Origin: Apostichopus japonicus
Taxonomy: Eukaryota; Echinodermata; Holothuroidea; Aspidochirotida; Stichopodidae
NCBI RefSeq assembly: GCF_037975245.1
Contig: NC_092562.1
Coordinates: 3,650,001-3,714,000 of the forward strand
Direction of reading: 5' to 3'
DNA: 64,000 nt
Each line of letters opens with the position of its first letter. Position 1 is the stretch's first letter. Of this stretch, positions 1-12,953 are shown piece by piece. The notes beneath the pieces are model-generated. The model saw only the letters and a list, made by a program, of their open reading frames with translations. It was not told the origin of the DNA and searched no databases. A program made the translations under genes and the position numbers.

Positions 1-352
1 AGTAAAACGAGATTGTATGACTGTTGTTTACGGTATTAATAAACACTACAGATTGACATCAATTGTTACCATAAAGATTCACTTTAAATGCTTAGTGTCA
101 CTAAATTTGATTTCCCATCATCCATGCTCATCATCCTCCATTCTCATCATTCCTATCATCTTCATAAAGTCAGCGCTACTGTAAATATCATGTCGTATCA
201 GTTATATGTTAATCACTCACTTATATCAATTGACATTAACCACAACCAATTTCTTAAATTTACCGATCTCTTCCGGTGAGTCATCTGGGTTTTCTTTCCA
301 TAATTGACGAAATTGTTTCTATATAAGATCTGTCGTGTGTTCTGTTTCACAG
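1..352. other. Intron or upstream sequence of the partial LRR gene
   Basis: AT-rich sequence ends in a pyrimidine-rich acceptor (TTCTGTTTCACAG) at 352. The next exon starts inside a codon, so at least one more coding exon lies upstream, outside this window. No LRR exon is visible here. Confidence 0.5.
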
Positions 353-3300
353 ACATCTGTCATCTATGAAGCTGAAGACGATACCAGAACGTCTGTTTGA
401 AGCCACTTCAATTAATATGATTTTGTAAGTTTCATGACGAGATATGCCTTTAACTAGAAAATAATAAAGCAACGAAACTTACTGGAGAAAAGCAATAATG
501 CTTGGCTACAAAGGTATGGCAAACTTTCGACATGAACATGGAGTCTTCAACTTATCTAATGCATAGCCTTTATGGATATAGCTAGCGTGATTGGTATTGT
601 TTTTGTATTAGCACAGATGATAGCGTATATAGGATCATTAACCTTAAAGGCATTAAAGACTCGCCCAAACCGCGTGCCGCCCTCTGAAAAAAAAGTTAAC
701 TTTCCGTTGCTTGCAATTGAAATTTTTCCTTGTCGCAGACAGTAATGAAACGTGATACCTTGTTATCTTTCAACTGGACCCGGGATGTCCATCGCTGTTA
801 TGTACACTGTGGTGTGGGTATTGACCGTAGCTACATGTATTGACTGTACACTAGTGTCTAATTACCGAAGGCAGCAAGCTGTGTGTGTATTTTCTGGGAT
901 CGATGGTGGTGTCTAACACTTCTGTTACACTTCATGCGAAACTAGGTCAGATTATCGGCATCGGACGTTTCTTTTTGCGCGAGTCTTCACTCCCTTTAAA
1001 AGTAGACAAAATTGTTCCCATGTTGTACACAGTCACATAATTTTATCCCGATGCTATTCTCTAGTGGGAAAGATGGGGAACTGTGTTGAGGTTTCACATC
1101 AGGGGAGCGACTGTGTGTAGGGTAATAGGGTCTTGACTTAGGGTAACTATTCCTGAATGCAGAAATAAAATTGATTTGTGTTTCAACATTTCAGAGACAT
1201 TGGGGACAACGAATTGGAGGAAATTCCTGCTAAACTGTTCACGATTAATCCGAAAGGTCACTTTATGACAACACTCTCTCTATGTGGTAATAAGCTTAAA
1301 ACTCTGCCGAGAGGACTGTTCGACAATCTTCATTATCTTCAAAATCTGTGAGTTCAGGAAATTATTTTTTTATTCGTAAGAGAGAACGGAGGAAGTGTCA
1401 AAGATCCTGTCGCCTTGGCAAAGTAAACCATAGCTGACATTGCAGCATGGCCTCGGTGTCTAAATGACCATATTGCTAACTTCATCGCTAATATCAGCAT
1501 AATAAATTCGAAATAATATGAAAACACTTATACCAACGTTATCAACGTAAATAGGCTCGTTATACAGAATTATGTTTTTTTTAGGTAGACTTTAGGTCTA
1601 GATCGAATTTGTGATAGGGCGGTTTTTTTCCGTCTTCATGTTACAAATTTTGTAACTTTACCAGCGTGAAAGATATACACGTAAAGGTTGTTGAAATGAG
1701 CTGATACTCTTATTGACGCAAAGTATTATGATTTTAAGTCCCTTTCAATAGGACCAAAATTGGACTATAAATTAAAAATTGTTTGTTATAAAATGGCAGC
1801 TAACAATTGGGGTTATCAGTAATGATATTGTGAAACTTTTAAGTGCTAGTCACTATAGGCTATGTATACTAATATGCTACATCCTTGTGGTATGTACCCC
1901 TACATGTGATAGTTCTAGTGGATTCTAGAACTATCTCTGTCATCGGTTTGATTGTACACGAATGAAAGGAAATTAAAACTATGGTGATATTAAACTTCCT
2001 GTTGGGATTATGAAGGGACACATTGGTAAAACGGCTGTTTCTCATACTTCCGCATTTCTGTTGCAATGTTTGAGTAGGTCGGTAGGGGTTTGCTTATTCA
2101 AATTTCATATTATTTTATGTTGGTGACGCTGATGGATATTCTAAATATATATTTGCCCTGGATCAGTTCATATATTAACCATTTCTGTGGTCAAATATTT
2201 CAAACAGAACGAACCCTTTTTAATTCTAATTATCTACTTTCAGTTCGACCTATTGGGCGGGATAAAATGACTGACCAGCGTTAAGTTCATCCAAAATAAG
2301 AATGCATTATATATGTTATAAAATTTGGAATGAATGTTCATAAGCAGTTGGATCGCTGCTTGGTATAACGTTGCTAAATAAATCACACTACACTCTTATA
2401 AACCAATGCCATCACTCTGGACGAGATGAATTAGTCCAGCGTTAAGTTCAACAGAGACATGTTGTAAAAGATGTTATCAAACACGAGATATACGGTTTGA
2501 AAGGATGATGTGTAAAAATGTTCGTAATTTACAAATTGCCGAATGTAAATAGAATGTATGTCTCTTTATCAGCCCATGAGCGACGTGATTGTTATCATAT
2601 TTTTTGTAAATACGTAAATGTAATAATCATGAAAATTCAGTTTTATGTAAATATTGTGTTCTCCAATAGACGACAGACTATCATTAAACATTTAATCCTT
2701 TCGAATAAGAAATAAGAATTTGAAGTATAGGTTTACGTTTCTACCATCTAAAATTGCACATTTATACTTCCTAACACAATAATTAAAACAGATTTCTCCA
2801 CAATAACAACTTGAAAACTCTACCGGGATCTATACTGGCTGGAACATCTTTGACTACCCTGTGAGTACATGTGTTCTATATAAATATAGATATAAATAAC
2901 GATGAAACCGAAAAGTCGGAAGAGCAAACCGCTGGCCATGAATGGGAACAGCCCGAAACCAGTCGTAAAGTGTCCAAATATGATGAAACTTTAATGAGCA
3001 GAAATTTGTGAACGATAACGCTAAGCCATTACAACGTTTAAGTTACACGGACACTATGAAAGTAATTGAGCAAGCTTGTAAAATAAAACTGGTCATAAGG
3101 TTCGCCAACACTTTAGGGCTTTCTTAAAAGTCGTTTGTGATTTCCCCCTATAGAGTCACTTCACTGTACTTTATTTAAACTAATGAATATGTGTTCAAAT
3201 ATACTGCATTATAATGCTCTCTTGGTAGACAATAGACTCTTTGCCGTTGGTAGTAAAAAACAAACAAAAAAACTAGCTAACAAGCCAACGACCATCCGAT

Positions 3301-6300
3301 AAACAATATAAAGTTCCTGAAACATGTATTTAATAATCCTAAGTAAATGTTGTGACGATTCAGTTGTGAAATGGTTATATACGTCGTATCGATTGCACCT
3401 GATATTTCCAAATATTTCAGGTATCTTTTTCAGAACGACATAGAATACCTGACGGAACCATTATTCGGCAATGATAAAGGAAATTCAGCATTCAGCAAAA
3501 TGTGAGTATAAATTGTTTTAGCAATTTAAAGACGGGCGATCGTAGGCGAAATAAACGGCACTGTTATTCACTCACCGAAAAAGTTTTGTACCACTCACAG
3601 AAATACGGATGTTAATTAAAGTATATATGGGTAACTATACTACCAACATCTGAAGTTACGACATTGTGCTTGTGCGTGACTCCGACATCCATAAGGTACA
3701 TACTTCATTGAACTTAGTGACATGTTCACCATTTCTAAGGAAATCTGCATCAAAATAGGGCCCATAGGAGTATTTTACGAAAGTTTAATGAGAAAATGTT
3801 CCCACACGTGGGTTTATGTATGTGGTATAACCACGAGAAATCCAAGCAGCTCGAGTAGCGACCACTTTGTAAGTGTGTTGTCACAGCAGACCTATTATTT
3901 AGAATGAGGGGAAAGTCCCAACTTTTTGAACAGAGACGTCAACGCCTATAGCTGCGGCGTGTCTGTAGGAGACATGCCGTAGGCTATAGATATTTTGCAC
4001 ACGCGAATCAGTGCAGAAAATGTTTCATACCGAACATACTTTTGATGTACACATTATAACTTACGGGAAGTCTAAGGAATGTGTGTCATCCTATCAACCA
4101 ATTATTCCATGATTCCATTGTCATCAACAATCACTGCATTCTTTGTTTGTTTTAGTCAACGAGCTGTCCAGTATGCATAGCCATTTATGCGAATAACGCA
4201 TTGCATGTTTTCGACTATTGCCCAGCTGTAATGCAGCAGAATTCATATATACCCTATATGCATATCTATATGAAAACTACGATATATTTCGACAAAAAGG
4301 GAGCAACTTCATCGTATTGCGTCATGTATACATGGTAAATATTGCAATAGGGTGTTTCGAATAGCACAGAAAATTCAATTTTCAATGGATATATGCGAGA
4401 GTGCATATACAGGTCTAGTGGTGCTGAGATGGGTGCACCATAGTTGTACACACAGCGTATAAACACAACAGTGTGTACAATATCGTACGCATATCGGCTA
4501 TCGAAACTTTTCGGCAACGGTTTTCCGAGCTTGGTAGTCCAATAACCGCGCATGGGCAGTGAATTAATTGTACGCCTCCCACCCAAAATCACGCTATCTG
4601 GCCTTTAAGCACTATGATCTAAAAACTCTCGACTTGAATCGAGAATCTGAATTGAAGCTCTACTAGGACAGCAGCGTAACTAAGAAATAAGGAAAGGTCA
4701 TGTGTATGTGTGGGCTTGGGGATCATTCTTTTAATTTTGGTCATTGAGAGTAAGAGCATATCCCTTCACATTTAAACGTTTCCCCTCCACACCCGGCCTA
4801 GCCTCCAAGAAACTCGATATACTACTGTCTGACTTCATTTGAAATTGCATTGAGATAGAACCACGACGTTTCATGGGCCCAGAATCCATGTTTCATTGTG
4901 AAGAAAAAAAACTTGTTCCAACGTTTATTTCAGCCTATTGCAAGATAATCCCATCCGTGAAATGTCGTCAGCATTTCTTGATGAATTGATCGACGGAGGT
5001 GCCATGTAAGTTAATTTCCCACTGGTTTCAAGCCCTTTGGTATATTTACTTTACATCGACTTCACACAACGTCATATCTTAAAAAGTGGACGTAAAAAGA
5101 CAAGAAGTTGTACTTTTGGGCTTCTGTATTGATATATCGGTAATCAACGTAAAAAGTAAGTGGTTTACGTCGCGATGTTGTACGTTGGTTATCGCCGCAT
5201 GAAAACAACATACACAAATATGTTAAATTGTTGATTTTTAACTCATTTTAGCCGATACTCATATATGACTTAATTAACACTTTTATCGGAATACCAAATA
5301 ATAGGCCTATATATATCATAATGAAGTAATAAAATGAATGTCGTTGTATGATGTTATCGAAGTGTGTATCGTGACTTTATCGTATGATTTGCTTAAAGAT
5401 TGCATATTTATATTGCACTTTGTAATTGCAAGAAAAAAACTAACATTGGAATAATTCCATAACACGATTTATTTTAAAATCATATACAGGAATCTATCTT
5501 GTGAACAGCTTATACTACCCACGATTCGGGAACAACTGACTGTGTAAGCTTATTCAATTATCTCTATTTTGGTGCTGCTGATTTGAGTAAAAGAAATATG
5601 CTACTATGAAATAGTGAACGGCGTAGTACCTTCCTCGGAGGGTGGGGGGGGGGGGGGAGGTGGGAGCAACTCTTCTCGCCATACTGCTGCTTAAGTTGGC
5701 CCGGAGGGACCCGTAACTCTTCTCATGCTGACAATGCTCTATACCAATTACAAGAACAAATAACAAAACCAATGAATGCCATAAGCACTGTAGTTTACCG
5801 CATGAAAGGCAATATCATTAACTGGGTTGTTTTGGTGTTCATCGTGTACATAGTGCAAAGCGCACGATGCCCCACAATGCAGTTACACACTACAAGAATT
5901 AGCATACCTTGTTCATAATTCATTTCAGTGTCTAACTACACATCGAAGAGTTACTAATCTCTTTCCTCTGCACGATTCAACCGTTTTCGTGTATACATCA
6001 CCTTGACGTGCGTTAAATGCACAATAGAGCAAAATGGCCGCTACGCCGAGAAGAGTGTAATTCAACTCATATATAATGAACTGATAAATGGATAAATGAT
6101 AGCCTATATAACAAAGATTATCGATGATATTATAATGCATAGAAATCCTTTGATGTTACCTCCCAGTAGCAACCCATCCAATCATTGCATTTTAAATTCG
6201 AATGTCAGTTGTGGTTTCATATGTAAACGAACAGTATCGTAGTCTCCCTTAATAAATCAATTAAAATAAATCAAAATAATATATAATTTCTGTTCCATTT

Positions 6301-9300
6301 GGCTATAGAACATGTCTGCGTCCGTCGACTGTGATGGTCATGAACGTAAGCACCGTTGCTGCCCGATGGTTAGAAGCTAGAGGATTTGATTGTATAGGAA
6401 CTCAGGTGGATAATCTAAAGGAGTGTACATCTTGTCCAACTGGCACATACAGTAGAGCCCATACTTGCCAGGCTTGTCCACGTGGTATGTATTGTCACTG
6501 GTAAAGCTCTGGCAACCATTTTTGTTATAAACATTGAAGCCACAGTCTATCTTATAACTTGTTTTTGAGGATGAAATGATGTTTTTTCCGTATATATTTT
6601 GGAGAATCGATGCTTGTCAGTTAATACCCTTAACTTACTAACTGACAATTTTGCAACCTATGGCTCGTACATCTCAAACTAAGATTATTTTATTTGATAA
6701 GAAGTGTTGTATGCAAGCACATTCGCTATATATAACTACAACATTATTTGTCACAAATGATTGCCATATGGAACTGTAAATGTTAGAAGTCTGGAAACAT
6801 ATTTGTTTTAACAGGTGGCTTCTATCAAGATCAAGTTGGCCAATACTCCTCGGATATAACGTCCATAAACTGTAAAAATTGCACTGAAGGAACATTTGTA
6901 TGGGAAGGTTCAGGAAAAGACCCTCTGAGCTGTAAAGTTTGTCCCACTGGAACAAATAAGAATGCATTTGCAGGATTTCGAGCTTGTTTTTGTTTGGAGA
7001 ACTATTTCAGGCGTGATCGATTTGATGCATGTGAGCTTTGTCCACAGGAGGGTGTACAGTGCAAAGATGATTACATGACCATACGCCATGGCTACTACTG
7101 GAACTGGAGTTACACAGATATTGCAGAATACAAACGGTTTGTGGAAAACCTTCTGACATTTAATGAATTTTATGAGGAGACTGCAACAAGATTTAATGGA
7201 TCTCTTCCCAAAGCTCATAAATGTTTGAAGAGCGGTAGATGCGCTAACGATGTTGATCAAATCACAGGAAATTGTGCAAAAGGGTACACTGGTTGGATGT
7301 GCACAATTTGTGATGAAGAATTCTTCCCTATATTTGGACATTGTCATCCTTGTCCAGATCTTAAATATTTCATTTTGGAAACTTCAATCATTTTCATCGT
7401 TCTTGCTCTTTTCCTCTTTCTTCTGTTCAAGTCTTATCAATATCAGAGACGACGGTCTCGATCCCTTGTAGACAGTACGTTGGCCTTGGTCAAAATAGTT
7501 CTCGGATTTTATCAAATTATGGCAGAATTTTGGGAATCTATAGATGTTATCTTTTGGCCACAGTTTTTTAAAAGCATTGCTGCATGGCTGGATATTTTGC
7601 AATTTAATATTTCAAGCATACTGATAAAGCCCAAGTGCTTCTGGCCTGCGTTTGAGATAACACCGTACACAGCTTTTACTCTGGGCGCTCTGTTTCCATA
7701 CTTTTCAACGGCTTGTGCCATTCTGGCTATTGGTGCGGTAAAACTTTATGCAACAGTTTCAGAAAAGAGGACCCCCGCGAACGTTGACGACATTACTTCC
7801 CGCTTGCAACGTCACCAAAATAATATTCTTACCTTTCTGGTTCTTATATTATTTGTCACTTACCCATCCACTTGTAACGTTATCTTTGCACTTTACGGCC
7901 CTACTTGCGACACATTTGCTCTTGATGAGTTTGGTGTTCATAACATTAGCATACTGCGATCTGATTACTCAATAAACTGTAACACGACCACCCATCGTCG
8001 TTTCCAAATCGCTTCGTACTGTTTGTCAATATATGTCATTGCATTTCCGACAGTTCTATTTCTTCTTCTGTGGAAATATGCTAGTCGTAATACTACCAGC
8101 AGCAGCGAGCTTGATGAACATGACAACGGTGATTCACCAAAGTGGTTGAGGTTTCTTTATGAGAATTACCAGTCTAATTTCTGGTACTGGGAAATCATCG
8201 AACTTGGCCGTAAGGTGTCACAGACCTTAGTAATCGTCATACTCGGATGGAATAGTTCATTCTCTGTCACAATCACGTTGACATTGGCTGTCATCTTCCT
8301 GAGTTTACATATTTCTTTCAGGCCGATGGAGGACAATATCGAACATTACTTGCAGGTGAGTCATACTACAGTATATTGCATCAAGTTGCCAAACTGAGTG
8401 TCGTGAAAATATTTATGATCACACCGTAAGAATTGGACTCGACTACAATATATTGAAAATAATAAACTGCTCTGAAATGCCTCTTGCTTTCACCATTGAT
8501 ATACAATTTAGCTGTACTTTTAATATTTCACATGTCAAATGGTTCTCGCTTCTTTCGTTTAATACTTTCGATGAATAAAACAAAATCACGATATGGGTGG
8601 GGGGGGGGGGGAAGTGAACTAGTCTATGGCATGTGTCTGCTTGTTCTTGTTCAGACCAGACTACAACCAGAAGGCTACGTCCTCCCAATCGATTATATCA
8701 TCATATGAGTTCCACTACAGTGCTACAGTACTATATACGTCAATTATGGCAACTGCGTACAAAAGATTTCGTCCAATTAAACTCATCCAAATGTATACAA
8801 TGTGCAAATTGCATTGTGTCTGTACACAGTGTATAGGTGCAGAGTACTGTTTGATACAGTACACACAGTAGGTAATATTGAACCAACATTACATACTACA
8901 TACAAAATTAGACCAGTGACTGTTTAAGGCCTAGCCTGGGCTACATTCTAATGAGCCTCTAACCTGTGGTGATGGCAAAATCTCAATTAACCAATGTATA
9001 CAGGACAGAATATATGGATAATTTTGTAGGTGGCTACCTTTATTTTAACAAATTTCTTATCTCAGAGAGAGAAATTGTCTTGCTGCGCATGAATAATTGA
9101 TCCAACTTTCAAAACATGCAACATCCATTACGCATTAGGCTAATCGTGTAATGCGTCATTATGTTTGAAAAGGAAAGCTGCTACCAAAAGTTTACTTGTG
9201 ACTTGTGAGACTGATTTCACATACTATTATCCTTCCAAAGATGATGAATAATCTGGGAAAGTTTTAGAGAAAGGCTCTTCCCAACTTTAAATGTTCCATG

Positions 9301-12300
9301 ACTTCTTCAGTGCCACCTCAATTTTATTAGGCCTAACATATTATTAGGCCTAGTCTACATCAGGTTTACCACTGCCATGATAAAGATTCAAGATGTACAG
9401 TAGCTTAGCCTATGTCACATTGCAATGAACGGTTAACGTTATGCCTTACTACGTAACGCTAGGGCTAGGTTACTTTCGTAAATCTCGCACGGTATTGCGA
9501 ACAACTTGTGCCTAAATTCAAGACCCCGAAAGGCCAATATATCGTGATTTAGGCAAACTGCTTTCGTCCAGCAGAGCCACTTCTTTTCTAACCTACGCCC
9601 AATATTAAAGCGAAATACTTCAATAACTTATAAGGAATATTAGTGAGAGTTTACATCAAGTAGTCTTACCGAATCTCGAAAAGTATAGTACGGTATGTAT
9701 AGTATCGTTGATGCAGTAGGCCATTGCTGCTGTCTGTTGATGGTTCGTATGACATACGACATGCATTACGTACACAACAAAGTCAACTCGGCGATGAATT
9801 ATACGTGACGTACACTCACCATAGAGCAGAATATAAGTTCTTATATTCTGTTCTATGATACTTACAGAAACGTTTTCTGTGGCCATGGCTCATGGCTCCG
9901 TACCAAACTTTTTTGTTTGACGTCATAATTTTCTACAACTCGTAGTCTTAGCAACAAACAAACAAAAAACTCTGTAAACTGCAGTCATTTTCTTTACATT
10001 TAGATCCAATTATGACAATAATTATGATCTGGAGTACAATATATACGTAAAAATGAATTTGATATGTTATTAAACTTCATTTTTTTGACGCTGCTTTTAG
10101 GATTCTTTAAATTCGACATGGTGGCATATGTACCGATTAACGAAACGACGTGGAATTCTGTCCCCCTCCAGAGCTTAGACCCACAGCTGAGCGCGAGAAT
10201 ACTCTCTCGCAAAAAGTGGAAATATGATTGGCTTATGATGCATGCCACATACCTATTGGAGTATGCAACATAATTCCATTCACAAAAAGAAAAGAAAACA
10301 AAAGAACAAAAGTATACAAACAAACAAAGAAACAACACGGATGTAGATGAAAAGCAGTAAACAAAACTTAATGATTTTATGACAAAAACATATCATTCAA
10401 ATTGTTCTTACAGCTGGCAAGTCTGTGGGTCATTTTCTTCAACATGCTTCTAGCAGCAGTTCCTGCCTCTGACTCTTCCAGTGGACATCTCACAACGGAT
10501 ATCCTGGTCACGTGTCTGGTGATTTTAAACACCGGTGTTCTTGTCATTGCAGTAGGTAAGTGGATCCGGGTATACTTAGATGATGCGGAGATGAAGAGGG
10601 GGACAGGAGGGAAACGTTTGAAAAAGTTGTGTCAATGCCTACCAATTGCTTGGCGTCCTGGGACGGATTGGGGGGTACACAAACTTTAGAGTTATTCACC
10701 AAAATGGCGTTTGATTGATGGTATACATCTTGTTTATACAGTGGTCTTTTCATTGAATCGGTTACAAAAGGAATCTTGTTTCTCGTATGCACACCAGAGA
10801 TTTAGCATATTTTACAGGTGGATATCTTGAATAACCAGGATTGATAGCTATTGAAACATTATCAGCACTCCTTTTCCTTGGACATATACACTTGGGATTC
10901 ACGTCCTTAGTGGGGGTGACCAGGGGCGGCGATTTGTTTCAAATATTGGGGGGGGGGGGAATTTGCTTGGGTGCAGGATTGTAGCAACTTCCATCCCCCA
11001 AATTGTTCGCGCGCTTCGTGATATTTTGTATATATATATGTATATGTATAGCCTATATGTTTATATGGTTACTGGTTGCTATAGCCCTATTTTCCTTTTT
11101 CATCGGCAAACCAAATTTCATTACGGATGCGGTCCGTCTAGCTAATTCATTTCGAAAAAAAAGTTTTAACTACTTTCGGTCTGTGACGTTTTTTGGTGAT
11201 ATTTAGTAACAAATTGCGGCGGTTAGACAAGCGTGTAGCGAGGAATTTGCCAAGGGAGGGGCGAAGATTGTAGGCAAACTATCTAAGCGTAGCGCCACCA
11301 TGTGTTGGCGCGAAGCGTAAAAGAAAATTTTGGCCGAAAATGCCTCTCAGATCGCTGGAAATGGCACTTCCCAGGCCTTGTAAGTTGCATCTAAGCATTT
11401 TCTATTTTGAAATTACTAGCGATATCATAAAAAAACTGCTCGAGGGGGGGGGGGGGGTCGCCATAGGCGTAGGAGGCGGGGGCTGCAGCACAAAGGGGTT
11501 TGTAAAAATTCGGGCAATATGCTGAGAATTTTTCGGGCACCTAATGAAAGAAGAATAATTTTTCAGTGTGTTTTTCAATGGTTAAACAAATGGTTAAACA
11601 ATAATTCTAACCAATAGGGACGGGTAATAACACGGAAAATGTTACTGGCATGTGATGTATTAACCGATGAATGCCTATATGATATGCACATTTACATGTT
11701 GACTTTTTGGTTATACTTTTCGGGCAAGTCGTTACAGCCCCCCAAATCAAATTAGGCTCCTACGCCTGTGGCGCCGCCGCCGCCAAATATGATTTGGATA
11801 AATAATCTCACGCATTATTTTCTATTTATAGCCACAAAAAAAAACTATGCCACCAAATATTGGGGGGGGGATATTAGATATACTATATCCCCCACCTAAA
11901 TATTGGGGGCACATGTCCCCCCGTCCCCCCATGATCGCCGCCCACGGGGATGACATTTGCCCATTTGTCACCTTTAATATCCCATACAAAAAAGTCCTGC
12001 ATAAAATCCTGCAGGATCCTGCGGGATTTTACGCAGGATCCTGCAGGATTTATGCCAGGATTTGGCCACATCCTGCATGCTTATGAAGGATTCCTGTACA
12101 TGCATCATGGAATCCTGCATGCATATGAAGGATTCTTGTAAGTTTGGAAGGAATCCTGTTCCATATACAGGAATCCTATAGGATTCCTGCAGGACTTTTT
12201 TGTATGGGTTATTTTCAATGATGACACTTTTTTCCTTTCTTTCAGTGGTGACCATCTTGAAGATGGTGAGAATCATGTGCAACAAGAATTGTTTCCGCCA

Positions 12301-12361
12301 AGGAGAAAACGAGCAACAACCAGAGGACTTTATAAATGAAATTGCACCCCTTTTAAGTTAA
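353..12361 (+). CDS. LRR / Cys-rich / multi-pass membrane protein, 5' partial
   Basis: Ten spliced exons join in phase and end at TAA: 353-424, 1195-1347, 2792-2860, 3421-3501, 4934-5005, 5490-5543, 6309-6484, 6815-8355, 10414-10555, 12246-12361. They give 824 visible residues; the start lies upstream of the window. The first six exons are LRR-type (for example LKTIPERLF and NKLKTLPRGLF), nearly all one or two 24-residue repeats and all with phase-2 boundaries. The next two exons carry paired-Cys motifs (CTSCPTGTYS, CKNCTEGTFV, CKVCPTGTNK) typical of GCC2/GCC3 (Ephrin_rec_like) stalks, then a CxxGxC-type segment. From about 7360 there are about nine hydrophobic segments, seven in exon 8 and two in exon 9, and a short polar cytoplasmic tail. 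I infer a plasma-membrane receptor or channel-like protein with an LRR ectodomain. Ligand and activity are unknown. Exon calls are strong; the family name is not. Confidence 0.85.
644..999. mobile_element. TTAA-flanked MITE-like element, copy A
   Basis: The element is bounded by TTAA at 644-647 and 996-999. Next to each TTAA is an inverted repeat that aligns over about 21 bases with roughly three mismatches and ends in GAAGACTCGC or AAAGACTCGC. It lies in intron 1 of the LRR gene. It is homologous, in opposite orientation, to 12590-12953. The TTAA borders resemble piggyBac-type target sites, but there is no transposase ORF, so it would be non-autonomous. Confidence 0.75.
10922..11944. mobile_element. 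Composite inverted-ended repeat element
   Basis: GGGCGGCGAT at 10924-10933 is mirrored by ATCGCCGCCC at 11934-11943. Just inside each end lies CAAATATTGGGG-type sequence (10940s, 11850s, 11897-11908). This suggests a degenerate element with inverted ends in the last intron of the LRR gene. The interior (about 11230-11420) resembles the element at 27607-27977, so one repeat seems to have inserted into another. No credible ORF is present. Confidence 0.55.
11981..12208. mobile_element. MITE with perfect 21-bp terminal inverted repeats
   Basis: The first 21 bases (11981-12001, beginning CCCATACAAAAAAGTCCTGC) are the exact reverse complement of 12188-12208. The 228-bp element is filled with variants of AATCCTGCAGGATT and ATGAAGGATTC in both orientations, so it should fold strongly. 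It sits 37 bp upstream of the last exon of the LRR gene, close to that exon's branch point. No ORF is present. Confidence 0.8.
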
Positions 12362-12589
12362 ATATCAAATTTTTGGACGGATCGGGTATTGTTCTTGTCT
12401 TATAACAGAGTGTATTTTGTCTCATTCTCTTCAAGTTGGTCGCACTTCACGTACTCGCAGGGTCTAATCAGGTTTTCACATGGCAATATACCACAAATAT
12501 CTATGGCAAATAATTTACATGGTCTATGTTTGGTTTTGTCCTGGAAAGAATGTTTCTAGTGTCCTAACAATGTTGATTCCGCATTCGGG

Positions 12590-12953
12590 TTAAATGGTGT
12601 GAAGACTCGCGCACAAAGAAACGTCTCATGCGGTAATCTGACCTAGTTTCGAATGAGGTGTAACAGAAGTGTTAGACACCACCATCGATCCCAGAAAATA
12701 CACACACAGCTTGCTACCGTCGGTAATTAGACACTAGTGTACAGTCAATACAAACAGTTACGGTCAATACCCACACCACAGTGTACATAGCAGCGTGGAC
12801 ATCTCAGGTCTAGATCAAATATAACAAGGTATCACGTTTCATTACTGTCTGCATTTTGTAGCGACAAGAAGAAAACTTCACTTGCAAGCAACGGAAAGTT
12901 AACTTTTTTCAGAGCGCGGCACGCAGTTTGGGGCGAGTCTTCAATGCCATTAA
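12590..12953. mobile_element. TTAA-flanked MITE-like element, copy B
   Basis: Inverted relative of 644-999, with TTAA at 12590-12593 and 12950-12953 and the same inverted ends (TGAAGACTCGC and GCGAGTCTTCA). Internal sequence matches the reverse complement of copy A over almost the full length, with scattered substitutions and small indels. It lies about 230 bp after the stop codon of the LRR gene, probably in or near its 3' UTR. Confidence 0.75.

Noticed and set aside
4266-4592. 108-codon minus-strand ORF in an LRR-gene intron
   Set aside because: No recognisable domain, and antisense within an intron; probably chance or an old repeat.
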